Assembly: GCA_016191875.1 (NCBI GenBank)
Contig: JACPVG010000008.1
Location: 95,342 to 159,341, forward strand
Reading direction: 5' to 3'
DNA: 64,000 nucleotides
Source: Chloroflexota bacterium
GTDB lineage: Bacteria; Chloroflexota; Anaerolineae; Anaerolineales; UBA11579
Below the pieces are notes generated by a model. It saw only the letters and a list, made by a program, of their open reading frames with translations. It ran no database searches and was not told where the DNA came from. How positions within the stretch are numbered: the first letter of the stretch is position 1; each line of letters starts with the position of its first letter. The translations under genes were made by a program, and so were the position numbers. Shown here one piece after another: positions 20,582-29,224 of this stretch.

Positions 20582-21658
20582 CTATTCGACGATGGCGCGG
20601 TAGGCCGCCCCCAGCGCTTCCGTAAACGCGGCGGCATCCCAGGCCGCGGCGCGGGCGGCGGCCTTCTCTTCCAACTCCATGCGCACATTCTCTTTGACGA
20701 TGACGGCGATAAGCCCGCCGCCCAGGTGGCGGGCATCGTTTTCTTTAATGAGGAACCCGGCCGGGCCGACCACCTCGGCCACGTCCGGTCGGTCGCTGCT
20801 CACCACCGGCACCCCGCAGGCCAGCGCCAGGCGAACCGGCCCGCCCCATGCACCCGGCGCATGGGGGTGGAACAGGGCGGCGCAGTGGCGATAGAGGGCG
20901 GCTGCTTCCGCAGGGGCGACGGGCGGCAGGATGCGCACGGTATCCGCCAGACCCTCGCGGGCCAGGATGTGTCCGGCATAGGCGCGACCATAGGCGTCCA
21001 GCCCGAGCAGCACCAGCGGGAAGTCCGCGCCAATGGGGTTGTGCGCCCAGGACCAGGCGCTGAGGACGAGGCCAAGGACCTGTGGAGTGGAAGGGCCATG
21101 CCAGAGGATGCAGCCTTCCGGCAGGTCGAAGGGCGGGCGTTGGTCCGGGGCGGGTGGATGGAAGGCGGACGGGGCGGCGAAGGGCAGGCGCAAGACACGC
21201 TCGCCAGAGTCGGGCGGGGACTGGTCATCCGGCCACAGGATGGCTGCGGCCCGGCTCAATCCTCCGGCGGCCAGAGCATCGGCCAGGCGGGAGACCGCGC
21301 CCGGCGCGCGGCGTTCCGCGCGCCCAAAGCCGGACGGGCTGACGATGAACGGTCCACCGCCCGACAGCGGTGCGCCACTCCGGGTCGTATGCAGGAGACC
21401 TGCGCCGGTCTGGCGTTTGAGGCGCGGCAGGGCGCGCTGCATCCAGACCAACCGACCTGAGGGCGTGGGTGGGGTGGGCGCGAGCACCGGCTCGAGGTTC
21501 TCGGGCAGCCAGGCGGGGGAGGGGGCGGGCAGCGCCGCCAGGCCGCGCACGCCTTGCGGAAGGCGCTCCAGCAGGCCGAGCAGGTGAAGCGCGGCCGGGC
21601 TGTCCGGGGCGTAGACCAGCGGCCAGCCGTCGTATAGAACCGTTAACGAAGTCGTCAT
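20582..21658 (-). CDS. Family 4 (group 1) glycosyltransferase
   Basis: A 358-residue GT-B enzyme. The C-terminal half has the GT4 nucleotide-sugar region: LYRHCAALFHPHAPGAWGGPVRLALACGVPVVSSDRPDVAEVVG, including the E/x7/E-type segment (the first Glu is replaced by Gly-Ala in this copy) and GPAGFLI. The N-terminal half is divergent (LYDGWPLVYAPDSPAALHL). Acceptor unknown, possibly cell-envelope glycans. It is divergent from glyQS, with a minus-strand TATAAT (21825-21820) about 160 bp upstream. The intervening DNA holds an 8-bp tandem repeat that would be transcribed in its leader. Confidence 0.8.
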   Translation of the reverse strand: MTTSLTVLYDGWPLVYAPDSPAALHLLGLLERLPQGVRGLAALPAPSPAWLPENLEPVLAPTPPTPSGRLVWMQRALPRLKRQTGAGLLHTTRSGAPLSGGGPFIVSPSGFGRAERRAPGAVSRLADALAAGGLSRAAAILWPDDQSPPDSGERVLRLPFAAPSAFHPPAPDQRPPFDLPEGCILWHGPSTPQVLGLVLSAWSWAHNPIGADFPLVLLGLDAYGRAYAGHILAREGLADTVRILPPVAPAEAAALYRHCAALFHPHAPGAWGGPVRLALACGVPVVSSDRPDVAEVVGPAGFLIKENDARHLGGGLIAVIVKENVRMELEEKAAARAAAWDAAAFTEALGAAYRAIVE

Positions 21659-21706
21659 GGTGTCCTCGGCAGGGTGGGCTGATGAAAGGCGTGCGGAAGT
21701 TCTGAA

Positions 21707-21746
21707 GTCTGGAAGTCTTGAGGTCTGGGTGTCTGGGGGTCTGAGA
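21707..21746. repeat. Tandem array of a degenerate 8-mer (GTCTGGRR)
   Basis: Five consecutive octamers GTCTGGAA, GTCTTGAG, GTCTGGGT, GTCTGGGG, GTCTGAGA, with a weaker sixth (GTTCTGAA) just upstream at 21699. Non-coding, in the leader of the GT4 gene. Confidence 0.7.
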
Positions 21747-21819
21747 TTGGCATCGTGGGGGCTGGCGCGGCCGTCCCTTTCCTGCTGGCGCGTGTATCTG
21801 TAACCCTGTCCGCCGGCTT

Positions 21820-21851
21820 ATTATACCGGCCGGGGCGGTTTCCCTTATAAT
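21820..21851. promoter_or_regulatory. Divergent TATAAT boxes (GT4 gene and glyQS)
   Basis: Minus-strand TATAAT at 21825-21820 faces the GT4 gene, and plus-strand TATAAT at 21846-21851 faces glyQS (leader ~80 nt). The glyQS leader contains an 8-bp hairpin (CCCCCTCT at 21881-21888 with AGAGGGGG at 21900-21907). No T-box signature is visible. Confidence 0.5.
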
Positions 21852-21939
21852 GGAGGACTGGTATATGCCTCACCCCCCGGCCCCCTCTGCGTGGAATGGA
21901 GAGGGGGAGCGACACAAATAACGAAGGCGAAGACCGCCG

Positions 21940-24900
21940 ATGCCAAAACCCTTGAACTTCCAGGACATGATCGCCGCGCTGCACGATTACTGGGCGGCGC
22001 AGGGCTGCCTGATCTGGCAGCCGTATTACCAGCAGGTGGGCGCGGGCACCTACAACCCGGCCACCTTTCTGCGCGTCCTCGGCCCGGAGCCGTGGCGGGT
22101 GGGGTACGTCGAGCCCTCGGTGCGGCCGGACGACGGGCGCTTTGGCGAGAACCCCAACCGCCTGCAAACCCATTACCAGTACCAGTTAATCCTCAAGCCC
22201 GACCCCGGCAACCCGCAGGAACTGTACCTCGGCTCGCTGGAGGCCATCGGCATCGACACGCGGGCGCACGATATCCGCTTTGTGGAGGACAACTGGGAAA
22301 GCCCGGCGCTGGGCGCGTGGGGCCTGGGCTGGGAGGTGTGGCTGGACGGACTGGAGATCAGCCAGTACACCTACTTCCAGCAGGCGGGGCAAATCGAACT
22401 CGACCCGGTCTCGGTGGAGATCACCTACGGCCTCGACCGCATCGCCGCCCCGTTGCAGGGGGTGCGCGGCTTCCAGAGCATCCGCTGGAACGACGAGCGC
22501 ACCTTCGGCGACCTGAACCTGGCCGCCGAGCAGGAACACAGCGCCTATTACTTCGACGTGGCGGACGTGGAACGCCAGCGGCAGCTCTACGCCCTGCACA
22601 AGGCCGAGGCCGAGGCGGCGCTGGAACAGGGGCTGGTGCTGCCCGCCTACGACAACCTGCTCAAACTTTCGCACACGTTCAATGTGATGGATACCCGCGG
22701 GGCGGTGGGCGTGACCGAACGCCAGGCGCTGTTCAAGGATATGCGCACGCTGGCGCGCAAAGTCGCCACCGCCTACGTCGAGCAGCGGCAACAGATGGAA
22801 TACCCGTGGCTGGACGACGGGCAGCCGGGGGGCAATGGCGCGGGGGCGCAGGGGAGCGCGGGAACCGCGGCGGCGCTGACGCCATTGGAGAAGGCCGCCG
22901 ACTTCCTGCTGGAAATCGGAACCGAAGAACTGCCGCCCGCCGACCTGGACGGCTACCTGGCGCAACTGAGCGAGGCCGTGCCCGCCCTGCTGGCAAACCT
23001 GCATCTGGAGCACGGGTCGGTGGCGGTGACCGGCACGCCGCGCCGCCTGGCCGTGCATGTGCAGGCGCTGGCCCCCGGCCAGCCCGACCGCGAGACGCTG
23101 CACAAAGGCCCGCCCGCCGACCGCGCCTACGACAGCCTCGGCGAGCCGACCCAGGCGGCCGAAGGCTTCGCCAAGGGCAAGGGCGTGAGCGTGAAGGAAC
23201 TGACGGTCGAAGAGATGGACGGCGGCAGGTATGTTGTCGCCAGAGCCTTCGAGAAAGGGCGCGCCGCCGGCGAGGTGCTGGCCGAGGCCCTGCCGGGGCT
23301 GATCGCCGGACTAAAGGTTGAGCGCGGCATCCGCTGGAACCACACCAACGTGGCGTTCTCGCGCCCCATCCGCTGGCTGCTGGCGCTGCACGGCGGGCAG
23401 GCCATCCCCTTTGCCTATGCCGGGTTGGCGGCCGGGAACGAGACGCGCGGCCTGCGCTCGATTGAACCGGCGCAGTTCGCCGTCAGGAACGCCGCCGATT
23501 ATTTCAAGAAACTGGATAAGCAGGGCATCGTGCTCGACCCGGAGCAGCGCCGCGCCCAGATCTGGATGCAGGTGCAGATCCTGGCGCGCGAGGCGGGCGG
23601 CGAAGCGGCCGAAGACCCGGCCCTGCTGGATGAAGTCACCCATCTGGTCGAGGCCCCGGCCGCGCTGCTGGGGCGTTTCGAGGAAGAACACCTGGCCCTG
23701 CCGCGCGAGGTGCTGGTTTCGGTGATGAAGAAACACCAGCGCTACTTCCCGGTGCAGAAGGACGGGAAACTGCTCAACGCCTTCATCACGGTGGCCAACG
23801 GGAACAAGGACCCGGAGAAAGTGGCGGAGGGCAACGCGGCGGTGGTGCGCGCCCGCTTTGCCGATGCGGCCTTTTTCATCCAGAAAGACCTGAAGAAGCT
23901 GCTGGCGGATTACGTGCCCGACCTGGCGGGGCTGACCTTCCAGAAGGACCTGGGTTCGATGCTGGACAAGACCCGGCGCATCACGGCGCTGGCCGACGAC
24001 CTGGCCGGGCCACTGGGACTGACGGAAGCGGAGGCCGCCGCGGCGCGGCGCGCCGCCGAACTGTGCAAGGCCGACCTGATGACCAGCATGGTGGTGGAAA
24101 TGACCGCCCTGCAAGGGGTGATGGGCGAGCAGTATGCGCTGAAATCCGGCGAAAGCCCGGAAGTGGCGCAGGCGATCCGCGAGCACTACCTGCCGCGCTC
24201 TACCGGCGACGCCAACCCGGCGGCGAAGGCGGGGCTGGCGGTAAGCCTGGCCGACCGATTAGACAGCCTGGCGGGTCTGTTCGCGGCAGGGTTGACGCCC
24301 AGCGGCTCGAAAGACCCGTTCGGGCTGCGGCGGGCGGCGCTGGGGCTGATCCAGGCGCTGCTGGCGGCGGGAATCGATTTCGATGTGCGCGCCAGTCTGG
24401 CAGCCGCGGCGGCGCGCCTGCCAATCTCGGCCAGCGCGGAAAGCCAGGCCGCGGCGCTGGGCTTTGTGGTCGAGCGGCAGCGCAACCTGCTGCTGGAACA
24501 GGGACGGCGCTACGACGCGGTGGATGCGGTGCTGGCGGCGCAGGGGCACAACCCGGCCGGGGCGGCGCGGGCGGTGGTTGAATTGGAAAGCTGGGTGGCG
24601 AAGCCGGATTGGAATGAGATACTGCCGGCCTATGCGCGCTGCGTGCGCATCACGCGCGACCTGCAAGAGATATTCGTTGTAAATCCGGAGGTATTCAGCG
24701 AAGAGGCGGAGCGCGAATTGTTCGCCGCCCTGCAAGCGGCCGAGGCGATGCCGCGCGCCGCCGGTTCGGTGGCGGATTTCTTTGTGGCCTTCACGCCGAT
24801 GATTCCCGCCATCAATACGTTCTTCGACAAGGTGCTGGTGATGGCGGAAGACGAAACCGTGCGCGCCAACCGGCTGGGGTTGGTGCAGCGCATCGCCGCG

Positions 24901-24945
24901 CTGGCCGATGGCGTGGCGGATTTCTCAAAGCTGGAAGGGTTCTAA
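21940..24945 (+). CDS. glyQS: Glycyl-tRNA synthetase, fused alpha-beta chain
   Basis: Bacterial heterotetrameric GlyRS normally uses separate GlyQ (~300 aa, catalytic) and GlyS (~690 aa, tRNA-binding) chains. Here both are one 1001-residue protein. Residues 1-~290 are GlyQ (NFQDMIAALHDYWAAQGCLI, YVEPSVRPDDGRFGENPNRL, EISQYTYFQQAG). A Gly/Ala-rich linker (~292-315) leads into GlyS, beginning ADFLLEIGTEELPPADLDGYL and containing HHP-like RKHQRYFPV (here KKHQRYFPV) and the C-terminal anticodon-binding domain ending in FFDKVLVMAEDE. Similar fusions are known in some other bacteria such as chlamydiae. The product charges tRNA-Gly. ATG at 21940 lacks a strong Shine-Dalgarno sequence (CGAAGAC). Confidence 0.96.
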   Translation: MPKPLNFQDMIAALHDYWAAQGCLIWQPYYQQVGAGTYNPATFLRVLGPEPWRVGYVEPSVRPDDGRFGENPNRLQTHYQYQLILKPDPGNPQELYLGSLEAIGIDTRAHDIRFVEDNWESPALGAWGLGWEVWLDGLEISQYTYFQQAGQIELDPVSVEITYGLDRIAAPLQGVRGFQSIRWNDERTFGDLNLAAEQEHSAYYFDVADVERQRQLYALHKAEAEAALEQGLVLPAYDNLLKLSHTFNVMDTRGAVGVTERQALFKDMRTLARKVATAYVEQRQQMEYPWLDDGQPGGNGAGAQGSAGTAAALTPLEKAADFLLEIGTEELPPADLDGYLAQLSEAVPALLANLHLEHGSVAVTGTPRRLAVHVQALAPGQPDRETLHKGPPADRAYDSLGEPTQAAEGFAKGKGVSVKELTVEEMDGGRYVVARAFEKGRAAGEVLAEALPGLIAGLKVERGIRWNHTNVAFSRPIRWLLALHGGQAIPFAYAGLAAGNETRGLRSIEPAQFAVRNAADYFKKLDKQGIVLDPEQRRAQIWMQVQILAREAGGEAAEDPALLDEVTHLVEAPAALLGRFEEEHLALPREVLVSVMKKHQRYFPVQKDGKLLNAFITVANGNKDPEKVAEGNAAVVRARFADAAFFIQKDLKKLLADYVPDLAGLTFQKDLGSMLDKTRRITALADDLAGPLGLTEAEAAAARRAAELCKADLMTSMVVEMTALQGVMGEQYALKSGESPEVAQAIREHYLPRSTGDANPAAKAGLAVSLADRLDSLAGLFAAGLTPSGSKDPFGLRRAALGLIQALLAAGIDFDVRASLAAAAARLPISASAESQAAALGFVVERQRNLLLEQGRRYDAVDAVLAAQGHNPAGAARAVVELESWVAKPDWNEILPAYARCVRITRDLQEIFVVNPEVFSEEAERELFAALQAAEAMPRAAGSVADFFVAFTPMIPAINTFFDKVLVMAEDETVRANRLGLVQRIAALADGVADFSKLEGF

Positions 24946-25015
24946 GCGGCCACCACGACCAGCTCCAAGCCCAGAAGAGCGCTATTGATTAGCGGGGGTG
25001 GCAGGGAATGGAAGT

Positions 25016-26020
25016 TTACGCGCCGGCTGGCTGGGTTTCGAGTTCGCTGTAGCGGTAGTCCGGCCGGGGCACCCTCGGGGCCGGGGCGCTCTGCATCAGG
25101 TCGATGTGCAGGCCCTCGTAGGCCAGCTGCGCGCCATCGTACCAGCTCTGCGCCCGGCGGCCGATCTCGTCCACCGTGGCATCGTCGTAATGCGGGTCGT
25201 AGTGGGTGAGGGCCAGGCGACGCGCCCCGGCCGCCAGGGCCGCCTGGCAGGCCATCTTGGTGTAGGAATGCCCCCAGCCCTTCGTGCAGGGCATGTCCGG
25301 CTGCAGGCCGAAGTAGTGCGCCTCGGTGAACTGGGCGTCGTGGATGAGCAGGTCGGCGCGGTGGGCAAAGCGCGAAAAGGCGCCGATGCCGCGCACGGCT
25401 TCAGGCTCGCGGTCGCTGGCATAGACCAGCGAGCGGCCTCTATAGCCGATGCGATAATAGAGGACATCGTTGGGGTGTTCGCGCGAGAACAGGCCTTCAA
25501 CTCTCACCATGTCCTCCTCGCCCGAGACCGGCCGCGCTTCCTTAGAGCGCAGCAGCGGGGCGGGCAGGCCGCCGCCCAGCAACAGGACGTGGCCGGGCAG
25601 AAAATCCTGCACGCCGCACACCCCGGCCATAGCCTTCATGCTCAACGGGAAGTAGGGCGGCATGATCACTGCCTGGATGTCGTGCGGGAAGCCGTCCCCG
25701 GTGAGGTCCGGCCCGAACAGATGGATACGGTTACGGGGATTAAAAGCCGGGTAGAAGAACGGCAGGCCCTGGGTGTGGTCGTGGTGCAGGTGGCTGAACA
25801 GCAGCACGGCATCGACCCGCTCACCGGCCTGGCGGGCGCGGCACGCCAGCGAATGGCTCAAGTCGGCCAGGCCGCTGCCGGCATCCAGGATGATGGTCTG
25901 CCCGCCGGCGTTGACCTCCACGCAGGAGGTGTTGCCGCCATAGCGGAAGTGGGAGAACTGAGGCGTGGGGCGGCTGCCCCGGACCCCCCAGAAAGTGACG
26001 GTAAAGGTATCCATCCGCAT
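25016..26020 (-). CDS. MBL-fold metallohydrolase (PhnP/phosphodiesterase-like)
   Basis: A 334-residue metallo-beta-lactamase-fold protein. The N-terminus TFTVTFWGVRGSRPTP and YGGNTSCVEV are typical of the PhnP/class-II cyclic phosphodiesterase-like branch. The metal motif SHLHHDH lies at residues 76-82, with later ligands in VYASDREP, DLLIHDAQFTEAHY and ALTHYDPHYDD. It probably hydrolyses a phosphodiester, but the substrate is unknown. It is longer than most relatives because of an insertion around residues 140-190. Start at 26020 (MRMDTF) with a second ATG two codons later; no convincing Shine-Dalgarno sequence. Confidence 0.8.
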   Translation of the reverse strand: MRMDTFTVTFWGVRGSRPTPQFSHFRYGGNTSCVEVNAGGQTIILDAGSGLADLSHSLACRARQAGERVDAVLLFSHLHHDHTQGLPFFYPAFNPRNRIHLFGPDLTGDGFPHDIQAVIMPPYFPLSMKAMAGVCGVQDFLPGHVLLLGGGLPAPLLRSKEARPVSGEEDMVRVEGLFSREHPNDVLYYRIGYRGRSLVYASDREPEAVRGIGAFSRFAHRADLLIHDAQFTEAHYFGLQPDMPCTKGWGHSYTKMACQAALAAGARRLALTHYDPHYDDATVDEIGRRAQSWYDGAQLAYEGLHIDLMQSAPAPRVPRPDYRYSELETQPAGA

Positions 26021-26171
26021 ATCCTTGTCTGGAAGGTGGACGAAGTGCCCAGTGCCTCATGTCCTTCCAAACGATGAGTCGAACCGGGTGTTATGAAAGT
26101 GTCTGGAGGGGGGAGTAGGTCTTTCGGGCTAGCGACACGATAGATCGCTGAACATACCTGCCTCAGAGAAA

Positions 26172-27596
26172 CTACGGCTTGAAATAGTAGGCGCGCAGGT
26201 TGGCGAGGTCAGCGGGGGAATGCTCGTCAAGAATCGCAAAGAAGTCTTCGGCAGAAGCGATGCCCCCGGCGTGGCGGGCGGCGTAGTCTCGCAGGGCGGC
26301 CAGCAGGGCGCGCTCGCCGGTCAGTTTGCGCACGTCGTTCAGGAAGCGCGCCCCGCGCAGGTAAACGGCCTTCACGTAAGGCACGAATTCCGGCAGGTCG
26401 TAGATGGCGCTGTCCACGTAGCCTTCCAGGTTGAAGCGGTCGACGCGGAACTGCCACCACCATTCCACCTGGCTGGGGTGCAGCCGCTCGTAGAACAACA
26501 GCTCGCTGAAGGTGCACAGGGCCTCGTCCAGCCAGGGCTCAAGGGCCTGGTCGTTGCCCACCCGGCTGTACCACCACTGGTGGGCGGTCTCATGGGCGGC
26601 GATGGCGGTGAGGTAATTGCGCACCGTGCCGTCGTACTCGGCAAAGTAGGCCTGGTCGAGGAAGAAGAAGGCATCCGACTCAAGGCCGTCGGGGAAGGAG
26701 GCTTCCACCAGCGTCAGGCTGGCGTGCGGGTAGGGGCCGAACAATTCCTGGTACAAAGCCAGCGCCCCGGCGGCCGTCTCCAGGGCCGCCTGCCCGGCCT
26801 GCGCATGCTCGGGGTAGATGTAGGCGCGCACCGGGATGCCGGCGCTTTCGGCGTCCAGCCAGAGGAACGCCGGCCCGGCCGACCAGGCGAAGGCGCGCGC
26901 CCCTGGCAGGGTGAAGCGCGCGCCGGCATCCAGGTCCTGGCGCGCGCCGGGGGCCATCAGAACCAGGCCGGGGTCGTCCGGGCGCAGGGTGACTTCGAAG
27001 TCAGCGGGCGCGAACGAGAGGTGCTCCCCCACCAGGCCGGGCGGGTGAATCAGCCAGCCCCGGCCGGGAAGGTAGGGCGGCAGGTAGGGGTACCAGTTGG
27101 CGGCGTGAATCTGGCGCCGGGTGGCGCTCAGTACGCCGGGGTTTTCAGGAAGGCGGAGGGCGTAATCCAGTTCCAGGTGCAGAGCAGCGTCGGGGGCCAG
27201 CACCTCGGGCAGGGCGATGGTCATGACCCCCTGGCTGAAGGCGTATTGCGTCCAGGGCTGGCCGCCCACGCGCAATTCTCCCAGTTCAAAGGCATCCACC
27301 CAACGGGCGGCCACCACCAGGGGCAGTTGGCGCAGGCCCATGCCGGTCGGGTTGGTCAGGATAAGGGTCTGGCGTACGTCCAGCCGGGCGGCGGAGTAGT
27401 GGATGTCCACGTCCAGGAGGTAGCGCGGTCGTCCTTCGGGGGCGTCCCACGGCGTGGGGCTGGCTTCAGGCGTGGGCGTTGCGGAGAGAGGCTCGAGCCG
27501 CGCGGCAGTCGGGATGGCCGGGGCGGGCGCGGGCGCTCCGGCGGGCGCGGCGCAGGCGGCCAGCAAGAGGGCGAACGCGGCAAGGGCGCGTTGCAT
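26172..27596 (-). CDS. M1-type (gluzincin) metallopeptidase lipoprotein
   Basis: A 474-residue lipoprotein (signal MQRALAAFALLLAAC, Cys at 15) followed by an Ala/Pro linker. The middle contains a beta-rich domain like the N-terminal domain of M1 aminopeptidases. The catalytic zinc site is HETAH (residues 335-339) with the third ligand Glu at 358, matching HExxH-x18-E. The exopeptidase GxMEN motif is replaced by DGLES, so specificity may differ from classical aminopeptidases. It probably degrades peptides at the cell surface. I start at the ATG at 27596 because it begins directly at the signal; an upstream in-frame start at 27662 adds 22 residues of unlikely sequence. Confidence 0.85.
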   Translation of the reverse strand: MQRALAAFALLLAACAAPAGAPAPAPAIPTAARLEPLSATPTPEASPTPWDAPEGRPRYLLDVDIHYSAARLDVRQTLILTNPTGMGLRQLPLVVAARWVDAFELGELRVGGQPWTQYAFSQGVMTIALPEVLAPDAALHLELDYALRLPENPGVLSATRRQIHAANWYPYLPPYLPGRGWLIHPPGLVGEHLSFAPADFEVTLRPDDPGLVLMAPGARQDLDAGARFTLPGARAFAWSAGPAFLWLDAESAGIPVRAYIYPEHAQAGQAALETAAGALALYQELFGPYPHASLTLVEASFPDGLESDAFFFLDQAYFAEYDGTVRNYLTAIAAHETAHQWWYSRVGNDQALEPWLDEALCTFSELLFYERLHPSQVEWWWQFRVDRFNLEGYVDSAIYDLPEFVPYVKAVYLRGARFLNDVRKLTGERALLAALRDYAARHAGGIASAEDFFAILDEHSPADLANLRAYYFKP

Positions 27597-27665
27597 CAGG
27601 CAGCGCAGGGAAAGCGCCCCGGGCGGGTATTCTCTGCGACTCTGTACCTCTGTGGTTGGCATTTT

Positions 27666-28334
27666 TCAGGGGGTCTGCGTTGTTTCCGGCGGGGGCTTGA
27701 GTGCGAACGTCCGGCGGTGGATGGCAGTGTAGCCCAGTTCACGCAGCGCCCGGCGGTGGGCGGCCGTGCCGTAGCCCTTGTTGGCCGAAAGGCGGTAGCC
27801 GGGGTATTGCGCCTCCAACTGGCACATCAGGTTGTCGCGGGCAACCTTGGCCAGCACGGAGGCGCAGGCGATCGAAAGCGAGCGGGCGTCGCCCTTGACC
27901 AGGGGTGTTTCCGGCAGGCCGACGCCCGGCAGGGAGAGATAGTCGGTGAGCAGGTGCTGGGGCGGCTGGCGCAGCCGGGCGAGGGCGCGCATGGCGGCCA
28001 GACGGGTGGCGGGCAGGATGCCGAGGTCGTCGATCTCGTCGGCGTCGGCAAAGCCCACCCCCCAGCCCAGCGCGGCCACGCGGATGGCGGCGGCCCAATG
28101 GGCGCGCGCCGCCGGGCGCATCTCCTTGGAATCGCGCACGCCGTGGAGGATTTGAGCGATGCCGGGGGAGGGCGGGAGGACGACGGCGGCGGCCGCCACC
28201 GGCCCGGCCAGGGCGCCGCGCCCGGCCTCGTCCACGCCGGCCAGGCGCGCCAGCCCCTGCGCCCACAACGCCTGCTCGAAGGCCAGGTCGGGCGCGGGCG
28301 GGATCAGGCGGCGGTCAAACTTTTTTCGGACCAT
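27666..28334 (-). CDS. rnhB: Ribonuclease HII
   Basis: 222 residues. RNase HII nicks RNA in RNA:DNA hybrids and starts ribonucleotide excision repair. Catalytic acidic residues are visible in GVDEAGRGALAGPV (Asp-Glu near 35-36), VRDSKEM and LLTDYLSLP, followed by VKGDARSLSIACASVLAKVARD, which holds the fourth acidic residue. The C-terminal HRRALRELG and HRRTFAL are typical. Start ATG at 28334 overlaps the end of the upstream GT2 gene by 20 bp, so the two are translationally coupled. Confidence 0.93.
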   Translation of the reverse strand: MVRKKFDRRLIPPAPDLAFEQALWAQGLARLAGVDEAGRGALAGPVAAAAVVLPPSPGIAQILHGVRDSKEMRPAARAHWAAAIRVAALGWGVGFADADEIDDLGILPATRLAAMRALARLRQPPQHLLTDYLSLPGVGLPETPLVKGDARSLSIACASVLAKVARDNLMCQLEAQYPGYRLSANKGYGTAAHRRALRELGYTAIHRRTFALKPPPETTQTP

Positions 28335-29049
28335 AGCGTCCGCGCAGGGCGTTCAGGCGGATGACCAGCAGGTCGCGGAACAGGCGCAGGGCGTCGGGGA
28401 TGGGGCGCACGTGGCTTTCGGCGGCGAAATTCCAGGGGATGGGCTGCTCGGCGATGGCGTAGCCGCGCCGCCGAGCCAGGAAGAGAATCTCAGCGTCGAA
28501 CGACCAGCCGGTGAGGGTCTGGTCGCTGAACAGGTCTTCGGCGGCGTCGGCCCGGAAGAGTTTGTAGCCGCACTGGGTATCCTGGAGGCCCGGCAGGGCG
28601 AGGACGCGAATCATCCAATTGATGCCGCGCCCGCCCAGGTGGCGAAATTGAGGCTCGTTGTAGCGCACCGCGCCGGGCGCCTCGCGCGAGCCGATGACGA
28701 TGGGGGCGCTGTGGTTGGGCGGCAGGAAACGGGGCAGGTCGGCGATGGACATGGAGCGGTCGGCGTCGCACATGAAGCGGTAGCGGCCGCGGGCGGCCAG
28801 CATGCCGGCGCGCACGGCGCCGCCCTTGCCGGGCTGACCGCGGTGCAGGGCGCTGAAGCCGGGGTGGGTCTCGGCGTAGGCCCGGGCGATGGCGAAGGTG
28901 CGGTCGCGGCTGCCGTTCTCCACCACCAGCACTTCGGCGGCGTAGTCCTGGCGCGCCAGGAAAGCGGCGATCTCATCCAGCGTTTCGGCCAGCCGAGATT
29001 CTTCGTTGTATGCCGGGATGATGATGGACAGATAGGGCGCTTCGGCCAC
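28315..29049 (-). CDS. Family 2 glycosyltransferase, dolichyl-phosphate glucosyltransferase (DPG synthase)-like
   Basis: A 244-residue GT2 enzyme starting at GTG 29049: YLSIIIPAYNEESRLAETL, VENGSRDRT, GKGGAVRAGML, CDADRSMSIADLPRFL (DxD-type) and DTQCGYKLFRADAAEDLF, which is characteristic of polyprenyl-phosphate glycosyltransferases of the Alg5/DPG-synthase class. It would transfer a sugar from a nucleotide donor to a lipid phosphate at the membrane's inner face. No membrane segment is evident. A TATAAT on the minus strand (29127-29122) is 70-80 bp upstream. Confidence 0.85.
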   Translation of the reverse strand: MAEAPYLSIIIPAYNEESRLAETLDEIAAFLARQDYAAEVLVVENGSRDRTFAIARAYAETHPGFSALHRGQPGKGGAVRAGMLAARGRYRFMCDADRSMSIADLPRFLPPNHSAPIVIGSREAPGAVRYNEPQFRHLGGRGINWMIRVLALPGLQDTQCGYKLFRADAAEDLFSDQTLTGWSFDAEILFLARRRGYAIAEQPIPWNFAAESHVRPIPDALRLFRDLLVIRLNALRGRYGPKKV

Positions 29050-29224
29050 GCGGCGTGCCTCAGAACTGGGATTTCAGCGGGCGGTTTCGCCCGGTGTGTT
29101 GTTCGCGGTTGTCAGATGCGCATTATATCTTTGCTTGTTCTGAGAGATCGGCGAACCGCATGGAGAATTTCAGGCGCGATTCGCCACAGATGAATGCAGA
29201 GGGACGGGCTCAGACGAGGAAGAA

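Noticed and set aside
18856..20736. A 626-codon minus-strand frame opposite groEL
   Set aside because: Antisense shadow of a highly conserved gene; no start signal or motif.
21852..21939. T-box riboswitch ahead of glyQS
   Set aside because: The leader is under 90 nt and shows no T-box core sequence or Stem I; only a simple 8-bp hairpin is present.
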